A DNA stretch of 64,000 nt from Flavobacterium sp. HBTb2-11-1 (GCF_009826975.1 NZ_WUMO01000001.1:744001-808000); one strand, 5' to 3'; numbered from the stretch's first letter, positions 17,120 through 25,644 are shown. A program made the numbers and translations. Notes: a model not told the origin generated them from the letters alone.

Positions 17120-17638
17120 ATGCTGATTAAATCTGTAAACGGAAAATCGCCTCTTATTCCAGAGGATTGTTATGTGGCCGAAAATGCTACTATTGTTGGA
17201 GATGTATCTTTTGGAACATCTTGCAGCGTTTGGTTTAATGCTGTTGTGAGAGGAGATGTTCATTTTATTAAAATTGGAAACAAAGTAAATATTCAAGATG
17301 GAGCTGTAATTCACTGTACGTATCAAAAGCACCCAACGATTATAGGAAATAACGTTTCAATTGGTCACAATGCAATTGTTCACGGTTGTACGATTCATGA
17401 TAATGTTTTAATCGGAATGGGAGCAATTGTAATGGATAATTGCGTGGTAGAAAGCAATGCCATAATTGCTGCTGGAGCTGTAGTAACACAAAATACGGTG
17501 GTAACTTCTGGAAGTATTTATGCCGGTGTTCCTGCCAAAAAAGTTAAAGACATCGATCAGTCTGATTTTGCTGGCGAAATTGAACGCATTTCGAATAATT
17601 ACGTGATGTATTCGAGTTGGTTCAAAAACGAAGAATAG
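17120..17638 (+). CDS. Gamma-class carbonic anhydrase family protein
   Basis: A 172-aa left-handed beta-helix protein built from hexapeptide repeats (for example ENATIVGDVSFG, NNVSIGHNAIVHG). Three histidines that bind the metal in the family are visible as H65, H83 and H88. It matches the YrdA/CaiE/PaaY subgroup, whose members may hydrate CO2 or bind CoA ligands; catalytic activity cannot be decided here. The gene starts 11 bp after the PorP/SprF stop and ends before a bidirectional terminator. Cytoplasmic, as no signal is present. Confidence 0.92.
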   Translation: MLIKSVNGKSPLIPEDCYVAENATIVGDVSFGTSCSVWFNAVVRGDVHFIKIGNKVNIQDGAVIHCTYQKHPTIIGNNVSIGHNAIVHGCTIHDNVLIGMGAIVMDNCVVESNAIIAAGAVVTQNTVVTSGSIYAGVPAKKVKDIDQSDFAGEIERISNNYVMYSSWFKNEE

Positions 17639-17665
17639 AAATTCCAAATGGAAATCTCAAAATAG

Positions 17666-17713
17666 AAAATCCAAATTCCAAGAGTTTTAGCTTTTTGGAA
17701 TTTGGATTTTTTT
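17666..17713. terminator. Bidirectional terminator between carbonic anhydrase and LytTR genes
   Basis: A 14-bp perfect stem (17667-17680 with 17696-17709) flanked by A- and T-rich tracts, sited between two convergent stop codons. Confidence 0.82.
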
Positions 17714-17732
17714 TATTTGCAATTTAAAAAAT

Positions 17733-18446
17733 TTAAAGGTTGATTTTTTCGAAGAAAGTATTCTTATAACTTTCGCTTATTGGAATTCTTTTATCGCTTA
17801 TTAACACTTTGTTTTTCTGAATTGATTTTACATGTTTGATATTAATAATATACGACCTGTGAATTCTCGCAAAACCTTTGTTTGAAAGCAAATTTTCTAG
17901 TTTTATTAAACTGATTAATGTCAGTGTAAATTTATTGTCTGTAGTGTAAATTTTGACATAATCTTTAAGGCCTTCAATAAAAAGAATATCGGCAAAATTC
18001 AATTTTACGTTTTCATATTCAGCTCTAACAAACATAAAATCCTGTTCAATTTCTGGCGTATTAGTGCTTTCTGTAAGTGCTGGAGTTGCCACAGGCTGTA
18101 AAACTTGCTGAGCACGAACTACCGCTTTTAAAAAACGATGAAACGGAATCGGTTTTACTAAATAATCGACCGCGCCAAGATTAAATCCCTCCACAGCATA
18201 ATCTGAATAGGCGGTCGTGAAAATAACTAGAGGTTTTTTCTCTATAGTATTTAAAAAGTCAATTCCAGAAAAATGGGGCATCTGAATATCCAGAAAAATC
18301 AAATCAACATTATTTTGATTGATAAATGAAACGGCATCGATAGCATTATTGAAAGTGCTGATCAGTTCAAGAGTATCTACTTTTTTGACAAAATCCTCTA
18401 ATAGTTCTACCGCTAAAGGTTCGTCATCAATAATTACACATTTCAT
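17733..18446 (-). CDS. LytTR family response regulator
   Basis: Response regulator of 237 aa if started at the ATG at 18446 (MKCVIIDDEP), the usual family start; an in-frame ATG at 18482 would add 12 residues. The receiver domain (about 1-120) shows the acidic pair D7/D8, phospho-acceptor D53 in IFLDIQMP and the lysine in DYLVKPIP. The C-terminal LytTR DNA-binding domain (about 138-236) contains FIEGLKDYVKIYT and RIHRSYIINIKHV. It pairs with the histidine kinase upstream, from which it is separated by a gap containing two inverted repeats. Target genes are unknown, though the envelope genes of the same locus are plausible. Confidence 0.93.
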   Translation of the reverse strand: MKCVIIDDEPLAVELLEDFVKKVDTLELISTFNNAIDAVSFINQNNVDLIFLDIQMPHFSGIDFLNTIEKKPLVIFTTAYSDYAVEGFNLGAVDYLVKPIPFHRFLKAVVRAQQVLQPVATPALTESTNTPEIEQDFMFVRAEYENVKLNFADILFIEGLKDYVKIYTTDNKFTLTLISLIKLENLLSNKGFARIHRSYIINIKHVKSIQKNKVLISDKRIPISESYKNTFFEKINL

Positions 18447-18496
18447 CTTTTCTGGATTAGTTTTTAAAATTTCATTTCGCATTCAAAAGTAGTTTG

Positions 18497-18540
18497 AAAC
18501 CAGTAAATTAAGTTTTAAAATTTTCATAAAATACTGGTTT
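18497..18540. repeat. 9-bp inverted repeat upstream of the LytTR gene
   Basis: AAACCAGTA at 18497-18505 and TACTGGTTT at 18532-18540, separated by 26 AT-rich bases, 51 bp or more before the regulator start. It could be an operator, possibly autoregulatory. A minus-strand TAATTTTG (18549-18556) lies next to it as a candidate -7 box. Confidence 0.4.
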
Positions 18541-18577
18541 TTACAAATCAAAATTATGTATTAACGGTTATCATTTT

Positions 18578-18609
18578 GTGAGTAAAAAATATTTTGATTT
18601 TTTGCTCAC
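18578..18609 (-). repeat. 13-bp imperfect inverted repeat after the kinase gene
   Basis: GTGAGTAAAAAAT (18578-18590) and ATTTTTTGCTCAC (18597-18609), one G-U-type mismatch, 6-nt loop. It lies 12 bp beyond the kinase stop on the minus strand. No T-tract follows, so it may stabilise the mRNA end or act as a weak terminator. Confidence 0.45.
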
Positions 18610-18621
18610 TGAAATCATTTT

Positions 18622-19737
18622 TTAATCTATTGCGGTTTTAATTTCATCTAATTTTAAATTCAAATGGACTCGGTAATAGTTATCATCTTGCGTAATGGTC
18701 AGTTCGTGTGCGTTTGGATAAAGAAGATCAAGACGGCTTTGAATGTTTACTAATCCAATTCCTGAATTTTCAGGATCTTTCACATAATTTTCGATTGTGT
18801 TTTCGATCCAAAAATCAAGATTGTAGTCTGTAATCAGAATTTTGATTTTTACGTGAGCCGCGCCTTTATAATCGGTTCCGTATTTAAAAGCATTTTCAAC
18901 AAATGAGATCAATAGTAAAGGCTCAATAAATTTGTTTTTAGTATCGCCATGCACATTGATCACAATGTCTTCAATATTATTTAATCGCAGTTTTTGCAAT
19001 TCGATATAGTTCTGAATATAATTGACCTCTTTTTCTAAAGCCACCGTTTTATTGTCTGTTTCATACAGCATATAGCGCATTAGTTCAGACAAGGTTACGA
19101 TGGCATCAGGGACCAAATCAGATTTTTTGTGTGCCAATGAATAAATACTGTTTAGCGAATTAAATAAAAAATGCGGATTGGTTTGTTTGCGCAAATAAAT
19201 TAATTCGGTATTTGTTCTATGAGTTTCAGCAATCAGTTTATTTTGCTGATTGTTATAAAATTCAGTTAATGTTCTAATAATTGCAGAAATTGTAATAATT
19301 AGAATGTAGAAAAAAGAAGGGGCAATCTTAAAAAAGAACGGCTGTCTCATTTCTATTCTGTGACGCATTCTGCCTCCTCTTGGAAAAAAATGCGGATCAC
19401 GAATAATGGTGTCAGCATGCATCATGTTTTCCGGCCTTAAATGTCTAAATTCAGGAATAAAATAATTTAATCGTATTACCATAAATAGCGCAATCAGACC
19501 AATGGCAAATGCGCCGTACAGCCAATATTTTTTTTGCAGCAAATAATTTGGAACCAAATAAAAATAGTTCAGATAAAACAAGAAAATCCCTGAAAGCCAT
19601 TGGGCATAAAAATCATTGTCGAGCTTAAACGGACTTTCATAAAACTGAATTAATGAAGTCAGAATAAAGAAAATCCAAATCATGAAATGGAATAATATTT
19701 TGTTATAGCCTGTATTTTTAATGGTATCGATCTGCAT
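18622..19737 (-). CDS. LytS-type sensor histidine kinase
   Basis: A 371-aa membrane histidine kinase. Four hydrophobic helices occur at about residues 14-33, 44-62, 72-93 and 138-155, with no large sensor domain, so the signal is probably sensed within or near the membrane or through partner proteins. The His_kinase box carries H189 in KQTNPHFLFNSLNSIYSL. The ATPase domain has the N box SFVENAFKYG and the G box SGIGLVNIQSRL. Its start codon directly abuts the stop of the DUF4907 gene, so translation is likely coupled. It pairs with the downstream LytTR regulator. Confidence 0.94.
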   Translation of the reverse strand: MQIDTIKNTGYNKILFHFMIWIFFILTSLIQFYESPFKLDNDFYAQWLSGIFLFYLNYFYLVPNYLLQKKYWLYGAFAIGLIALFMVIRLNYFIPEFRHLRPENMMHADTIIRDPHFFPRGGRMRHRIEMRQPFFFKIAPSFFYILIITISAIIRTLTEFYNNQQNKLIAETHRTNTELIYLRKQTNPHFLFNSLNSIYSLAHKKSDLVPDAIVTLSELMRYMLYETDNKTVALEKEVNYIQNYIELQKLRLNNIEDIVINVHGDTKNKFIEPLLLISFVENAFKYGTDYKGAAHVKIKILITDYNLDFWIENTIENYVKDPENSGIGLVNIQSRLDLLYPNAHELTITQDDNYYRVHLNLKLDEIKTAID

Positions 19738-20070
19738 TTATAATTTTATTTTTAATAAAATTAGTTCATTTTTGGTTACCGTTGGAGATAAGTTCTGTTT
19801 GAGTTTTTGCTTTACAAGCTCGGCAACTTTTAGAGCATCACTTTCTGTTTCAAAACTTTTAGTGTCACTTATTACGGGAATAATGGATTGTTTAATTAAA
19901 ACTTTTTCTTTATAGGCAATTGAATATCCCCATCCAGAATTTGTTTTAAAAGATGTGGCAGTTAAAGCTTCTTTTTTTGCACACGCAGCAAAAAGCAAAA
20001 GAACTGTAAAAACCATTAAATTCTTCTGGATATTACTCCAGAAGAATTGTTTAATATTAATTATCGTCAT
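19738..20070 (-). CDS. DUF4907 lipoprotein
   Basis: A 110-aa predicted lipoprotein: n-region lysines K7 and K16, a hydrophobic core and lipobox FAAC with C30. The mature part (about 80 residues) matches DUF4907 with GWGYSIAYKEKVLIKQSIIPVI and a C-terminal helix ALKVAELVKQKL. It overlaps the Kelch gene by 14 bp and its stop abuts the kinase start. I prefer the ATG at 20070 over the one at 20016, which would leave a signal lacking positive charge. A perfect 12-bp hairpin lies in its 5' coding part. Function is unknown; context suggests a periplasmic sensor component. Confidence 0.8.
   Translation of the reverse strand: MTIINIKQFFWSNIQKNLMVFTVLLLFAACAKKEALTATSFKTNSGWGYSIAYKEKVLIKQSIIPVISDTKSFETESDALKVAELVKQKLKQNLSPTVTKNELILLKIKL
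20019..20048 (-). promoter_or_regulatory. Perfect 12-bp hairpin in the DUF4907 leader coding region
   Basis: AATTCTTCTGGA (20019-20030) and TCCAGAAGAATT (20037-20048) with a 6-nt loop. On the mRNA the stem begins 8 nt after the Kelch stop codon and 22 nt inside the DUF4907 gene. It could tune translational coupling or protect the upstream message end; there is no T-tract. Confidence 0.5.
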
Positions 20071-21064
20071 CGCTTTGTTCGTCTAATGGCTTAAATTCCC
20101 AAGCATCATCAAAGTACGTAGAACCAACTCTTCCTAGCATATAGAATCCGCGATTATTTATTGAGAAACCAACAGCATCTGTTCGTGTAGCACCTTCCAT
20201 TGGAGTTCTTTCTGTCCATAAATCTGTTGACGGATTGTATTCCCAAACTGTTTTGATGTTTTCACCTCCTACAACATATCCTAGACCATTCATAGAAAAA
20301 CTTGAAGCATTAGAACGTACAATCGCATAATCGTCGTTGTAGCTGTAATCGTCATCAGTATCTTTATCAATATCACGTTTTCTTGTCCAAACATCTGTTG
20401 ATGGATCAAACTCCCAGAAATCTTCTTGATAAACACCATTATTTACACCAGTTACTAAATATGCTTTGTCTGCAATTGTAAATACAGTTGCATTACGTCT
20501 TTTGTTACCGCTAAAACCATTTACTAGAATCCAAGTATTGGCCTGATCATCGTATTGATAAAAATCTTTCAGATAATTCCCGTCATAGCCTGTTCCAAAA
20601 TACGCTTTACCACCAACCTGAAAACCTACAGCAGCATAACGTGCCGTTCCTGCAAAGTCTGTTTTTTGCGTCCAGCTGTTTGCAGTAGGGTCGTATTGAT
20701 AAAAGTCTTTCAGCTTGTTTGTTCCGTCATAACCAAGACCTACATAACCTTTTTCGTTTAATGCAAAACTAGAAGCAGAACTTCTTCCGATGCCACCAAA
20801 ATCAGCTTTCTGTTCCCAATAATCTCCATTTGAATTGTAAACCCAAAGATCTTTTAAATAAACGTCGCCAGTATAACCACCTACTACGTAAGCATAATCT
20901 CCGATAACAAAACTTGTAGCACTAGATCTTGCAGGGCCATCAAAGGCTGATTTTTTAATCCAGTTTCCTACCAAATCATCATCGTCATCATCATTGCTGC
21001 AGCTTATAAAAAAGAGGCTTGAAAAAAGCGCTGTGAATAAAATTCCTTTTTTTAGATTAATCAT
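20057..21064 (-). CDS. Kelch-repeat lipoprotein
   Basis: A 335-aa lipoprotein with lipobox FISC (C22) followed by an acidic stretch SNDDDDDD, which in Flavobacteria may act as a surface-export signal. The rest forms about six Kelch-type beta-propeller blades, each with a pattern such as YVVGGYTGDVYLKDLWVYN followed by a W-x-Q/E-K turn. It ends in an acidic tail. Kelch propellers bind proteins or sugars; no active site is recognisable. It lies 12 bp downstream of the DUF6268 barrel gene and overlaps the DUF4907 gene, so all are likely expressed together. Confidence 0.88.
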   Translation of the reverse strand: MINLKKGILFTALFSSLFFISCSNDDDDDDLVGNWIKKSAFDGPARSSATSFVIGDYAYVVGGYTGDVYLKDLWVYNSNGDYWEQKADFGGIGRSSASSFALNEKGYVGLGYDGTNKLKDFYQYDPTANSWTQKTDFAGTARYAAVGFQVGGKAYFGTGYDGNYLKDFYQYDDQANTWILVNGFSGNKRRNATVFTIADKAYLVTGVNNGVYQEDFWEFDPSTDVWTRKRDIDKDTDDDYSYNDDYAIVRSNASSFSMNGLGYVVGGENIKTVWEYNPSTDLWTERTPMEGATRTDAVGFSINNRGFYMLGRVGSTYFDDAWEFKPLDEQSDDDN

Positions 21065-21076
21065 AGTGTATTTAAT

Positions 21077-21919
21077 TTATTGTTTGTATTTGATCCCTAT
21101 TCCTAAAACATAACCGTTTCCGGTATTATAGTCGTAAACCTTATGGTCATTACTATCTAGTAAATTGTATTTTTTGTTGAAATCATAACCAGCTTTAAAA
21201 TTTAAAAACCAATTGCCGGCAACATTTCTTTCGTATTCTAAAGCCGAAGTCATTTGCGATAAAACAGCTTTTTCAGAATTGTTTCCTGTACTAGATGTTT
21301 TATCCAAATGATAAAAATTTCCATTAAAACTATTCGCAAGACTAAATTTGTTTCGATCATTATTAGAATAAGAAATCTTTGAGTCGGGGAATCCGATTTT
21401 AAAATCGGTTTTCTCATTCACTTTATAATCAAAAGCAACAATTGGTGTAATCTTGGGCGCTCCAAAAATTGATGTTCTGCCAGCTCCCGCAATTACACTC
21501 AGTTTTGAACTAATTTGCTGAATGATTTCTAAACTTCCTAAAACAGTAACGTCTGAAAAATCCAATTTGCTTTGAAAATTTGCCGTCGGAATAACAGAAA
21601 GTTTCCAATTTGTTCTTTCTGCTATTTCAGATGAATATTCAAATTTGTTTTGAACTTGGTTGAATTTGTCCTGATCCGCATAAAAATTATAAGGATTCAA
21701 TTCGTAATTCACCTTCAAATTAGAATATTCTAAAGTGTTCGCTATTTTGCTTTTTGCTCCTAATTTTTTCTGATAAAAAATAGCAAGGCCTGTTTCGCTA
21801 AAATTTATCTTTTCTGTTGGCTCGGTTCTAAAATTAAAAGCGGCGCCAAAATTTTCCTGAGCTTTTAAACCTAAAAATGAAATCAAAAAAAGAGAACAAA
21901 CTAAAAACCTTACTTTCAT
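21077..21919 (-). CDS. DUF6268-like outer-membrane beta-barrel protein
   Basis: A 280-aa secreted protein: signal peptide at about residues 1-20 (ending GLKAQ), then repeated amphipathic strands and a final strand GYVLGIGIKYKQ with an aromatic/positive outer-membrane-type C-terminus. The pattern matches small beta-barrels such as DUF6268. It is the first gene of the operon that continues through Kelch, DUF4907 and the kinase. The 231-bp upstream gap, shared with the divergent DUF4270 gene, must contain its promoter. Function unknown; the family name is a recognition by overall pattern, not by a motif. Confidence 0.75.
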   Translation of the reverse strand: MKVRFLVCSLFLISFLGLKAQENFGAAFNFRTEPTEKINFSETGLAIFYQKKLGAKSKIANTLEYSNLKVNYELNPYNFYADQDKFNQVQNKFEYSSEIAERTNWKLSVIPTANFQSKLDFSDVTVLGSLEIIQQISSKLSVIAGAGRTSIFGAPKITPIVAFDYKVNEKTDFKIGFPDSKISYSNNDRNKFSLANSFNGNFYHLDKTSSTGNNSEKAVLSQMTSALEYERNVAGNWFLNFKAGYDFNKKYNLLDSNDHKVYDYNTGNGYVLGIGIKYKQ

Positions 21920-22127
21920 TACTTATTTTATTGGCTCAAAATTAGACGGATGAAGTCCTTAAAAAAAAGAAGATATATATATGACGTGTTTTGATAGACA
22001 AAATCGCCGTTTTTAGGGTCGAATTAAATTTTGAGAATAGAATTCAGATTATAGATTGTTTTGTACAGTTTGTAGCCGTAAAAAGCGCAGTAGTATATGT
22101 TATAGTGTGTCGCCAAAGCGTGCAATT

Positions 22128-22135
22128 TATATTTG
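22128..22135 (+). promoter_or_regulatory. Candidate -7 box (TATATTTG) for the DUF4270 gene
   Basis: Exact TAnnTTTG match 15 bp before the ATG at 22151. No TTG at the usual -33 distance is visible. The leader would be very short. Confidence 0.4.
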
Positions 22136-22150
22136 CTCAAAAATTAAATT

Positions 22151-23479
22151 ATGCACAAGTTTATTTTGATACTGCTTTTGGTACTTAGCTTATTTTCGTG
22201 CGGTACGGATACAGATACTGGAGAATTTACTGTTGGGTCAGATTATTTGGCTTTAAGCAATAAAGTGATCATGATAGATACCGTTACGGTAGAAATGTCA
22301 ACCATCAATTTTGATTCGCTTGTAACTTCAAACATGAGTAGAATCTTGATAGGAAATTACAATGATCCTATTTTCGGAAAAGTAAAATCAGACAGTTATT
22401 TTCAGCTTTCAGGTACTAATTATGCTTTAAATAGTTCGGGTTCCGATACTGAATCGATAAATTATGTTTTCGATTCGATTTCTATGATTCTTAAATATGA
22501 TAAATATTATTATGGAGATACAACCAAAGTGCAAACGTTTGATATTCATCGCTTAATTCAGAAGGTGAAGCCTAATACTGACGACAGCAGTTTTTACAAT
22601 AATTCTACATTAAGTTATAGTCCCGAAAGCTTGGGAAAAATATCTTTTGTACCAAGGCCAACCGAAAAGGACTCTATAAATATTAAAATGAGCAATGAAT
22701 TTGGAGATGCTCTTTTTCAGAAAATAAAAAAAAGAGAAATTACAGATTTTGACAGCTTTACCGAATATTTGAAAGGGCTGGTTTTAGTTCCAGAAACCTC
22801 CAATTCTTCAAGCGTAATTGGATTTAGTGCGGGAAATAGCAAAGTAAGATTGTATTATTCAAAATATATGGGAGATTCAGATCAGGATTCTTTTTTTCTC
22901 GATTTTACGATTATAGATCATGCAAAGCAGTTTAATTCTATTTCTTTGAATAAAACGGGGACACTGCTGCAAAATCTTCCCGTCTCGAGCAGTAATTTAT
23001 CAAGTAACCTCACAAATAACCAAGGGTTTATTCAATCTGGAACTGGAGTAGCCTGCAGAGTTGAATTTCCTAATATTAAGCAGTTTAAAAATATTTCAAC
23101 TAATGGAGCTATTGTAAATGCTGAACTGATTTTGAAACCAGTAAATAATTCTTATTCTGAGAAATATCCATTGGCAGATTCGCTGGCTGTGTATGTGGGT
23201 GATAATTTAAATCGAATAAGCGGAACATTGGTAAATTCTGCTGGAAGCACTGTTTACGGAATATTGAATAAAAAAAGTGATGAGTTTAATGAAAATGTTG
23301 GTTATACCATTCCAATTGGGAATTTCCTTCAGAAAGAAATGCTCAAACAATCCGATTCAAGATCATCTCTCATCTTGACATTACCTGGAATTTCTAAATC
23401 TGTTGACCGCATTGTTTTGGGTAACCAAAAACATGCAAACAACAAAATTCAGCTGAAAATTTATTACATCTCTTACTAA
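22151..23479 (+). CDS. DUF4270 lipoprotein
   Basis: A 442-aa lipoprotein with lipobox LFSC (C17). It carries the DUF4270 opening (about residues 40-90: DTVTVEMSTINFDSL, then SRILIGNYNDPIFGKVKSDSYFQL). The rest is a long beta-rich protein with no catalytic motif I recognise. The family is common in Bacteroidota and uncharacterised. Its stop codon is immediately followed by the ATG of a beta-barrel gene, so the two products are probably made together and may form a surface lipoprotein-barrel pair. Confidence 0.88.
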   Translation: MHKFILILLLVLSLFSCGTDTDTGEFTVGSDYLALSNKVIMIDTVTVEMSTINFDSLVTSNMSRILIGNYNDPIFGKVKSDSYFQLSGTNYALNSSGSDTESINYVFDSISMILKYDKYYYGDTTKVQTFDIHRLIQKVKPNTDDSSFYNNSTLSYSPESLGKISFVPRPTEKDSINIKMSNEFGDALFQKIKKREITDFDSFTEYLKGLVLVPETSNSSSVIGFSAGNSKVRLYYSKYMGDSDQDSFFLDFTIIDHAKQFNSISLNKTGTLLQNLPVSSSNLSSNLTNNQGFIQSGTGVACRVEFPNIKQFKNISTNGAIVNAELILKPVNNSYSEKYPLADSLAVYVGDNLNRISGTLVNSAGSTVYGILNKKSDEFNENVGYTIPIGNFLQKEMLKQSDSRSSLILTLPGISKSVDRIVLGNQKHANNKIQLKIYYISY

Positions 23480-24715
23480 ATGAAAAATAGAATTGTTTTA
23501 TGGAGCTGCTTCTTTCTAATGTCGCTGACTTCATTTTCTCAAAGTATTTCAAGTTCTCCATATTCGCTTTACGGTGTTGGAAGTTTATATGATTCAGATT
23601 TTGGTTATCTGCCTTCCATAGGCGGTTCTGGAATTGCTTTGCCTTCAGATACTTTTATCAATAATCTAAATCCAGCTTCTTTAGGATTTATGTATCAGAA
23701 TCACTTTCTTTTTGATATTGGCGGAAAAGCTATCGCAACCACATATCAGAGTAGTAATCGTACAGAAAAGCGAAATAATTTTCAATTTTCTCATTTGGCT
23801 TTTGCTTTTCCGGTTTCTAAAAATTCTGGTTTTAGTTTAGCGCTTCGTCCATATTCTAGTTCTGTATTTAAAATTTCTAATTTAAAACTTCCAATTGCTG
23901 ACAGTCAGGAATATTACTATGTAACAGCACAAGGATCAGGAGGTTTAAACAATCTGGATTTTTCATACGGATATCGATTTGGAAAAAAATTGACGGTAGG
24001 GGCAACCGGAACAGTGCTTTTTGGAAATACGGTTGATGATCGCGCTTTTTTAATTTCAAATACAATTACTACGATACACAAAAAAACAGATTATAGAGGA
24101 GTTCGCGCAACTTTGGGTGCTCAATATAAAATAGATTCTACATTTACAATTGGAACTACAGTTAAAGTTCCAACAAGGATAAATGCTTCCAAAGTGCAAA
24201 CGGTAACAAGTATTGCAGATGAAGTAGAGACTTCTATAGAAACGGACAAAGCTACAGACGTAGATGATTACTATATGCCTTTAGAAATAGGTTTTGGAGC
24301 TAGTAAGCGATTTAAAAATAATCTGAATGTAACTTTAGATTACGAAAGGAGTTTATGGAAAGATACCAACCAGTCTGAGCTTTATGGAAAGTTTGTAAAT
24401 CAGGATCGTTTTGCTCTGGGGTTAACTTACAGTACCAAAAAGAATGTTAGAAGATATTGGGATAGAGTAGGATATGCAGCAGGTATAAACTTTGACAATG
24501 GTTATCTCGAAGTTGACAAACAGCGTGTTAACAGTGCTTCTATTTCTATTGGATTAAATCTGCCAATTGAAAATACGTTTTCATCACTCAATATTTCTTA
24601 TTCTTATGGACAGAAAGGGAGAATCGCAAATGATTTAATAAAAGAAAACTACCATAAAATATCACTCAATCTATCGTTAGACGGAATTTGGTTCGTCAAG
24701 CGAAAATTCGAATAA
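23480..24715 (+). CDS. Outer-membrane beta-barrel protein (OmpP1/FadL/PorV-like)
   Basis: A 411-aa protein with a signal peptide (about residues 1-20, ending TSFSQ). The mature start SPYSLYGVGSLYDSDFG, followed by NNLNPASLGF, resembles FadL-like and PorV-like barrels of Bacteroidota. Alternating strands run to the end. Its ATG follows the DUF4270 stop without a gap. PorV-like proteins can carry T9SS cargo to the attachment complex, but this protein could equally be a general porin. It ends 4 bp from the convergent murI stop. Confidence 0.72.
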   Translation: MKNRIVLWSCFFLMSLTSFSQSISSSPYSLYGVGSLYDSDFGYLPSIGGSGIALPSDTFINNLNPASLGFMYQNHFLFDIGGKAIATTYQSSNRTEKRNNFQFSHLAFAFPVSKNSGFSLALRPYSSSVFKISNLKLPIADSQEYYYVTAQGSGGLNNLDFSYGYRFGKKLTVGATGTVLFGNTVDDRAFLISNTITTIHKKTDYRGVRATLGAQYKIDSTFTIGTTVKVPTRINASKVQTVTSIADEVETSIETDKATDVDDYYMPLEIGFGASKRFKNNLNVTLDYERSLWKDTNQSELYGKFVNQDRFALGLTYSTKKNVRRYWDRVGYAAGINFDNGYLEVDKQRVNSASISIGLNLPIENTFSSLNISYSYGQKGRIANDLIKENYHKISLNLSLDGIWFVKRKFE

Positions 24716-24719
24716 TAAT

Positions 24720-25496
24720 CTAAAAGTCTTTTTTGATTACTGGATATTTATATTCTAAAATTGATTCTAAAACTTTAGGGTCAGAATTTACATAAAATAC
24801 TGGATCAATATCTGTACTTTCAGAAAATCCAACTTTATCTTTAAGCAGATTTTTAGTCTGGCGCGCAACAGCTTCTCCTGAATCTATTATTTTAATATGA
24901 TCTGGGAGAATTTTTTTTATCTGAGGAATCAGATAAGGGTAGTGGCTGCATCCTAAAACCAAGTAATCAATATTAGCTTCAATCATGGGCTGAAGATATG
25001 ATTCTAACAATTGAGTCATTTCTGGCGAATACAAATTGCCATCTTCAATAAGTTGTACAAGTCCATGCCCAACCTGCTCAATGATTTTTGTGTTATGAAA
25101 CATCTCAGCAGTTTTATTAAACAGCTCACTATTAAGAGTTCCTTTTGTAGCTAAAATTCCGATAACCTGAGTTTGAGAATTGTTGGCCGCTGGTTTGATA
25201 GCAGGTTCAATTCCGACAAACGGAACATCATATTCTGCGCGAAGTTCTACTATAGCATTTGTGGTTGCGGTATTGCAAGCAACAACAATTAGCTTGCAAT
25301 TATTCTCTAGTAAAAATTCTACATTTTTTTTGCTTAATGCAACAATTTCATCTTTGCTTCTTTGCCCATAAGGAGCATTTTTACTGTCAGCCAGATAAAT
25401 GGTTTTCTCATTTGGAAGAAGGTCATGAATGGCGCTCCAAATGGAAGTTCCACCAATGCCAGAATCAAAAACGCCTATAGGATTATTGTTTATCAT
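24720..25496 (-). CDS. murI: Glutamate racemase MurI
   Basis: A 258-aa cytoplasmic enzyme that makes D-glutamate for peptidoglycan. The two catalytic cysteines are C74 (VVACNTATTNA) and C183 (LGCSHYPYL), with D11 and S12 in FDSGIGG. Length is typical. The convergent beta-barrel gene ends only 4 bp away. A minus-strand TAAATTTG (25501-25508) ends 4 bp before the ATG, which would place the transcription start at or near the start codon. It lies downstream of the bamA-ompH operon but behind that operon's terminator. Confidence 0.96.
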   Translation of the reverse strand: MINNNPIGVFDSGIGGTSIWSAIHDLLPNEKTIYLADSKNAPYGQRSKDEIVALSKKNVEFLLENNCKLIVVACNTATTNAIVELRAEYDVPFVGIEPAIKPAANNSQTQVIGILATKGTLNSELFNKTAEMFHNTKIIEQVGHGLVQLIEDGNLYSPEMTQLLESYLQPMIEANIDYLVLGCSHYPYLIPQIKKILPDHIKIIDSGEAVARQTKNLLKDKVGFSESTDIDPVFYVNSDPKVLESILEYKYPVIKKDF

Positions 25497-25586
25497 AAAG
25501 CAAATTTAATATTTTTTAATAAAATTCGTTATTCTAAATTAAGCGAAATCTTGAAATAATACCAAAGATTAGGTTTAATTTTTTGT

Positions 25587-25621
25587 AAAAAAAAACTGCT
25601 CAAATTATATAAATTGAGCAG
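25587..25621 (-). terminator. Terminator of the DUF6089-uppS-bamA-ompH-ompH operon
   Basis: On the minus strand CTGCTCAA, an AT-rich loop, TTGAGCAG and then a long run of T. It begins 24 bp after the stop of the last OmpH gene. Confidence 0.88.
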
Positions 25622-25644
25622 CTTAATTATCGGAATTTAATTTC

